From NCBI RefSeq assembly GCF_015351025.1, contig NZ_JADKRV010000003.1:186001-250000 (forward strand): a stretch of DNA of 64,000 nt. The letters run 5' to 3'. Position 1 is the stretch's first letter. Every line of letters begins with the position of its first letter. The DNA is from Curtobacterium sp. VKM Ac-1376 (lineage in GTDB: Bacteria; Actinomycetota; Actinomycetes; Actinomycetales; Microbacteriaceae). The notes beneath the pieces were generated by a model. It searched no databases. It had not been told where the DNA came from and saw only the letters and a program-made list of their open reading frames with translations. Shown here piece after piece: positions 60,651 to 64,000 of this stretch. Position numbers and translations under genes: made by a program.

Positions 60651-62885
60651 CTACCCGATCAGGCTCGGGCGCAGGTCGCGCAGTGTGCGGGAGCGGGTCT
60701 GCCGTGCCGTGACCACGAAGGACACGAGCAGCGCCCCGAGCAGCCAGCAGAGCAGCACGCCGGCGTCCGACCACGCGGCGCCGAGGTTCCCGCCGTACAT
60801 CGTCTGCCGGATGGCGTCGACCGAGTAGGTCATCGGCAGCGCGAAGTGCAGCGCCGCCAACGGCCCCGGCAGCGTCTGCCACGGGAACGTGCCGCCGGCG
60901 GTGACGAGCTGCACGAGCATGAGCACGAGGCCCAGGAACTGCCCGACCGACCCGAGCAGCACGTTGAGCGCCATGATGATCGCCGCGAAGGTCGCCGAGG
61001 CCAGCACCATGATCCCGATCGTGCCGCCGACGTGCACGACGTTCAGGTCGAGGGCGAAGCGCACGATGAAGAACAGCGCCACCATCTGCACCAGACCGAG
61101 CAGCGCCGGGGTGAGCCAGCCGCCGAACACCACCGCGAGGGGCTTCCGCACCGCGGTGATCGCGCGCTTGGAGATCGGCTTGAGGATCAGGAACAGCGCG
61201 TACATGCCGATCCAGGCTGCGAGCGAGATGAAGAACGGTGCCAGACCGGCGCCGTAGTTCGACGCCGCGGCGACGTTGTCGTCCCCGACCTTGACCGGGT
61301 CGGAGATGACCGAGGCCTGCGAAGCACGCTCGGAGGCGTTCGAGGCCGGGATCTTCGTGCGGCCCTCGTCGAGCGAGGACGCGAGCTCCGACGAGCCGCT
61401 CTTCAGCGTGTCCAGCCCGGAGGCGAGCGACGACGCGCCCTCGTCGGCCGACGCCGCGCCCGATGCGAGCGAAGCAGCACCCGACGACAGCGTGGGAGCC
61501 GCCGCAGCCAGCTTCGACGTGCCGGCCGCCACCTGCGACGCACCCGACGACAGCGTGGACGCACCGGTCGCAGCGTCCGCGATGCCGGACGACAGCTTCG
61601 GAGCCGCGGACGCGAGCGACGACGTGCCGGCGGCGAGCGTGTCCGAGCCGTCGGAGAGCTGCTGGATGCCGCTGGTCAGCTCCGGCGCCTGCTGGGCGAG
61701 CTGGGACGCCCCGGCGGACACCGCTGCACTCCCCAGCTTCAGCGACTGCAGGCCGTCGGACAGGTCCCCGGCACCGGCACCGAGGTCGGCGCTGCCGGTC
61801 TGGAGGGTGTCGAGACCGGCCAACAACTGGGTCTTCTGCGCAGGGGTCAGCACCGTGGATGCCTGGACGACCGGCTTCAGCGTGGCCACGAGTTCGGGCG
61901 ACTGCTCGGAGATCTGCTGGACGCCGGCGATGAACGGCGCGGCCTGGTCGGCGAGGTCGGCATTGCCGCTGGCGACCTTCGACGCACCCGCCGCCAGCGT
62001 GGCTGAGTCCGCCGGCAACGACGCCGTCTGGTCCCGGAGCTCGTGCAGCCCGGTCTGCAGCTGCTGCGCCCCCGCGTTCAACTGCGCCGTCTGGTCCGGC
62101 AACGCCGCGGTCTGCTGCTGCGCGCTCGCCAGCCCGGACGCCAGGGTCGACGCCCCGGACGCCACCTGCTGCGCCCCACTGTTCAGCTGTGCAGTCTGGG
62201 AAGGCAACGAAGCCGTGCCGGACGCGAGCTCCGACGCGCCGGACGCCAGCTTGCCGGTCCCGGCGGCGAGCGTGTGCGCACCCGAGTCCGCCTTCGCGGT
62301 GCCGGACGCGAGCTGGTCCGCCCCGTCGACGGCGTCACCGAGGCTGTCCCGCACGTCGGCGAGCCCGACGAGCAGGGTCTTCGCCGCCTGCTTGCCGACG
62401 CGCTCGGCGACGGCCGTCCGCATGGTCTTGCCCGCCTGCTCGGCGATGGTCGACGCCAGGTACGAGTTCGTGTCGGCCGTCGTCAGGACGAGCTTCGCCT
62501 GCGTCGGGTCGTCGGACTGCGCGGACACCAGGTGTTCGGAGAAGTCGTGCGGGACCGTCACGACGAAGTCGTAGGTGCCGTTGCGCACGCCGGATCGCGC
62601 GTCGGCCGCGCTGGTCGTCGTCCACTTGAAGTCACCGCCGTCGATGGCCTCCTTCGTGACGTCCTTGCCGTAGTCGACGTGGTCGCCGTCCAGCGTCGCG
62701 CCGGCGTCGAGGTTCACGATCGCGGCAGGGATCTGGTCGAGCTTGGCGTACGGGTCGCGGTTCGCCCACAGGTAGGCGCCGCCGTACAGCAGCGGCACGA
62801 CCATGAGCGCGATGAACGCCAGGCGTGCGAGCGGGGTCGCGGTGAGTCGCGCGAGTTCGGAGCGGACGAGCGAGGTGGTGGTCAC
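60651..62885 (-). CDS. YhgE/Pip-family membrane protein
   Basis: A 744-residue protein. One N-terminal helix (LARLAFIALMVVPLLYGGAY, about 12-32) is followed by an extracytoplasmic region of about 450 residues. The first part has the Pip domain (VNLDAGATL, YDFVVTVPHDFS); most of the rest (about 180-480) is a heptad-like helical repeat (LASGASxLASG, LxxGAxQL). Five C-terminal helices (about 520-735) are ABC2-like. The family includes phage-infection protein and EsaA relatives and often exports lipids or large molecules. GTG 62885 overlaps the stop of the ATPase-like gene. Confidence 0.85.
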   Translation of the reverse strand: MTTTSLVRSELARLTATPLARLAFIALMVVPLLYGGAYLWANRDPYAKLDQIPAAIVNLDAGATLDGDHVDYGKDVTKEAIDGGDFKWTTTSAADARSGVRNGTYDFVVTVPHDFSEHLVSAQSDDPTQAKLVLTTADTNSYLASTIAEQAGKTMRTAVAERVGKQAAKTLLVGLADVRDSLGDAVDGADQLASGTAKADSGAHTLAAGTGKLASGASELASGTASLPSQTAQLNSGAQQVASGASTLASGLASAQQQTAALPDQTAQLNAGAQQLQTGLHELRDQTASLPADSATLAAGASKVASGNADLADQAAPFIAGVQQISEQSPELVATLKPVVQASTVLTPAQKTQLLAGLDTLQTGSADLGAGAGDLSDGLQSLKLGSAAVSAGASQLAQQAPELTSGIQQLSDGSDTLAAGTSSLASAAPKLSSGIADAATGASTLSSGASQVAAGTSKLAAAAPTLSSGAASLASGAASADEGASSLASGLDTLKSGSSELASSLDEGRTKIPASNASERASQASVISDPVKVGDDNVAAASNYGAGLAPFFISLAAWIGMYALFLILKPISKRAITAVRKPLAVVFGGWLTPALLGLVQMVALFFIVRFALDLNVVHVGGTIGIMVLASATFAAIIMALNVLLGSVGQFLGLVLMLVQLVTAGGTFPWQTLPGPLAALHFALPMTYSVDAIRQTMYGGNLGAAWSDAGVLLCWLLGALLVSFVVTARQTRSRTLRDLRPSLIG

Positions 62886-63616
62886 GGGGTTGCCTCCGTC
62901 GGGACGGTTGCGGATTCTGCGGAGACGGAAGGGACGGTCGGGAGGCCCGGCTCGGTTCCGTCGGACAGGGCCGCGTCGTCGGGACCCTCGGTCTGGGTGG
63001 TTTCGGTCGTCGCGATGTCGCCGAGCAGCGTCTCGACGGTGGCTGCGGCGGCCTTCGAGGTCACGAGCACCACGGTGATGCCACGCCGGGCGACGTCGCG
63101 GACCACCTGGAACCAGTCCTCGACGGCGCCGCCGTGTCGCTCGGGTGAGGTGATCACGAGGCCCGTCACTCCGTCGCGGAGCAGGGCGAGCTCGACGAGC
63201 AGCCGCACCCGGACGGCCGTCGGCACCCGCTGCACGTGGGTGTCGGCGTACTCGCGCAGGCCGAGCTCGTCGAGCACGGTGTCGACGTGCTCGCGCGAGG
63301 GGCGCTGCCCGGCGAACGCGAGCTCCTCGCGCACGATCTGCTTGCAGCTCATCACGGGGAAGGGTTCCGCGACACCGGGGGTGTCGACCAGGGCGAAGGC
63401 GCGGCGCACGGCGGCCGGGTCCTCGTGTCCGTCGAGCAGCAGGCGTCCGGTCTCGGGGTGCATGCGGCCGCCCGCGATGAGTGAGGCGAGCACGGGGGAC
63501 TGCTCGGTCTCGACGGCGACGACCCCGGGGCGTCCGGGAGCGGCGACGGCGGAGACGACGGGCAGTGGCGCGCCGGGCTCCTCGCCGATGCCGACGTGAT
63601 CGAGTTCGAGCGTCAT
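62882..63616 (-). CDS. Degenerate ABC-ATPase-like protein
   Basis: A 244-residue protein that follows the order of an ABC ATPase, but with key motifs lost. The Walker A region reads VETEQSPVLASLIAGGRMHP with no GxxGxGKS; the signature region reads VQRVPTAVRVRLLVELALL in place of LSxGxxQR; the Walker B area LVITSPERHGG lacks DEP. The structural parts GRLLLDGHEDPAAVRRAFAL and ITVVLVTSKAAA remain. It should not hydrolyse ATP and may be a regulatory partner of the YhgE protein, to which it is coupled (GTGA). Assignment by alignment in my head. Confidence 0.6.
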   Translation of the reverse strand: MTLELDHVGIGEEPGAPLPVVSAVAAPGRPGVVAVETEQSPVLASLIAGGRMHPETGRLLLDGHEDPAAVRRAFALVDTPGVAEPFPVMSCKQIVREELAFAGQRPSREHVDTVLDELGLREYADTHVQRVPTAVRVRLLVELALLRDGVTGLVITSPERHGGAVEDWFQVVRDVARRGITVVLVTSKAAAATVETLLGDIATTETTQTEGPDDAALSDGTEPGLPTVPSVSAESATVPTEATP

Positions 63617-64000
63617 GCGTGGTCCTCCGAGGGAGCGGGGGTGGCGGGGGTGGCAGGGGTGGCGGGTTCGGACAGCAGTGCGGTGCGCCAGTCGATGCCG
63701 GCCATGCCGAGCGCCGACACCACCACCATGCGCCGTCCGTCCTCGTCGGGCGTGCCGGATCGCGTGGCTTCGTCGAGGACGGCGATGCACGCACCCTCGA
63801 CCAGGCGGCCGAGGGTGGCCGGGTCGACGTCGTTCCGCATGGCACCGTCGGCGATGCCGAGCGCACACGCCTGGCGGACCTGGGCGCGCAGCGGGGCGAA
63901 GACCGCGGCGACGGGCTCGGCGAAGGGGCTGCGGACGGCGACCCGGGCCATCGAGCGGACGTGCGAGACCTCGGTCCAGAGCGTCACTGCGATGGCGGCG
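63613..64000 (-). CDS. TetR-family regulator, C-terminal part (cut by window end)
   Basis: The frame is open to the right edge; about 128 residues are visible. These are the all-helical ligand domain (MARVAVRSPFAEPVAAVFAP, then GIADGAMRNDVDPATLGRLV) and an A/T/P tail. The HTH is outside the window. Position before the YhgE genes, with a 4-base overlap to the ATPase-like gene, is usual for regulators of YhgE exporters. The GTG at 63987 is internal. Confidence 0.75.
   Translation of the reverse strand, partial: AAIAVTLWTEVSHVRSMARVAVRSPFAEPVAAVFAPLRAQVRQACALGIADGAMRNDVDPATLGRLVEGACIAVLDEATRSGTPDEDGRRMVVVSALGMAGIDWRTALLSEPATPATPATPAPSEDHA

Overview
The window is about 64 kb of very GC-rich DNA (roughly 70 percent by eye) with dense coding, many GTG starts and many 4-base stop/start overlaps. 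Several features point to a Gram-positive actinobacterium: an HspR-type HAIR operator in front of a Clp ATPase, a sugar ABC importer with no ATPase gene of its own, an Asp23/AmaP envelope operon, a septum-formation protein and a long-stem terminator style. The gene set looks most like Microbacteriaceae, perhaps Curtobacterium; this is recognition, not a database result. I saw no rRNA, tRNA, CRISPR array, insertion sequence or prophage.

Region by region. 1-8 kb: the end of a beta-helix protein, a secreted repeat protein with an exact 221-bp tandem duplication, an RlmG/RsmC-like methyltransferase, a secreted M60 metallopeptidase and an aldo/keto reductase. 8-14.5 kb: GH2 beta-mannosidase, TatA, an N-domain-less ClpB under a HAIR operator, and a DUF2231 membrane protein. 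14.5-20 kb: six overlapping genes, namely response regulator, sensor kinase, lipoprotein, HlyD-like adaptor, ABC ATPase and MacB-like permease. 20-27.5 kb: a sugar ABC importer (binding protein and two permeases), then a DeoR regulator, 1-phosphofructokinase and fructose PTS IIABC. 27.6-31.7 kb: a short CapD-type nucleotide-sugar dehydratase, GH20 hexosaminidase and a ROK regulator.

31.7-39.9 kb: mostly single housekeeping genes (DedA, Ser/Thr kinase, TrpF, HAD hydrolase, thioesterase, nitroreductase, AEC carrier, exonuclease III) plus a Met/Cys-rich copper-storage-like protein. 39.9-43 kb: five overlapping Asp23/AmaP-type envelope genes and an aminoglycoside-phosphotransferase-like kinase. 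43-46.9 kb: the most unusual part. A 605-residue protein with a DUF1023-type alpha/beta hydrolase domain is followed, with start/stop overlaps, by three tandem paralogous lipoproteins, the last broken by a 4-base deletion. It resembles an exported lipase toxin with duplicated lipoprotein immunity genes. 47-53 kb: an M23 peptidase, a polytopic membrane protein, PyrE and a septum-formation protein. 53-64 kb: an aldo/keto reductase, DtxR-, TetR- and LacI-type regulators, a CPBP protease, HAD-IIA phosphatase, SpoU methylase, an epimerase, and a YhgE/Pip protein with a degenerate ABC ATPase and a TetR regulator cut by the window end.

Intergenic DNA carries many long inverted repeats. Three share a TGAGCAGAA...GGTCGGG arm; several others are sequence-unique; a further set shares an ACGGACGGGAGGC arm and looks like terminators.
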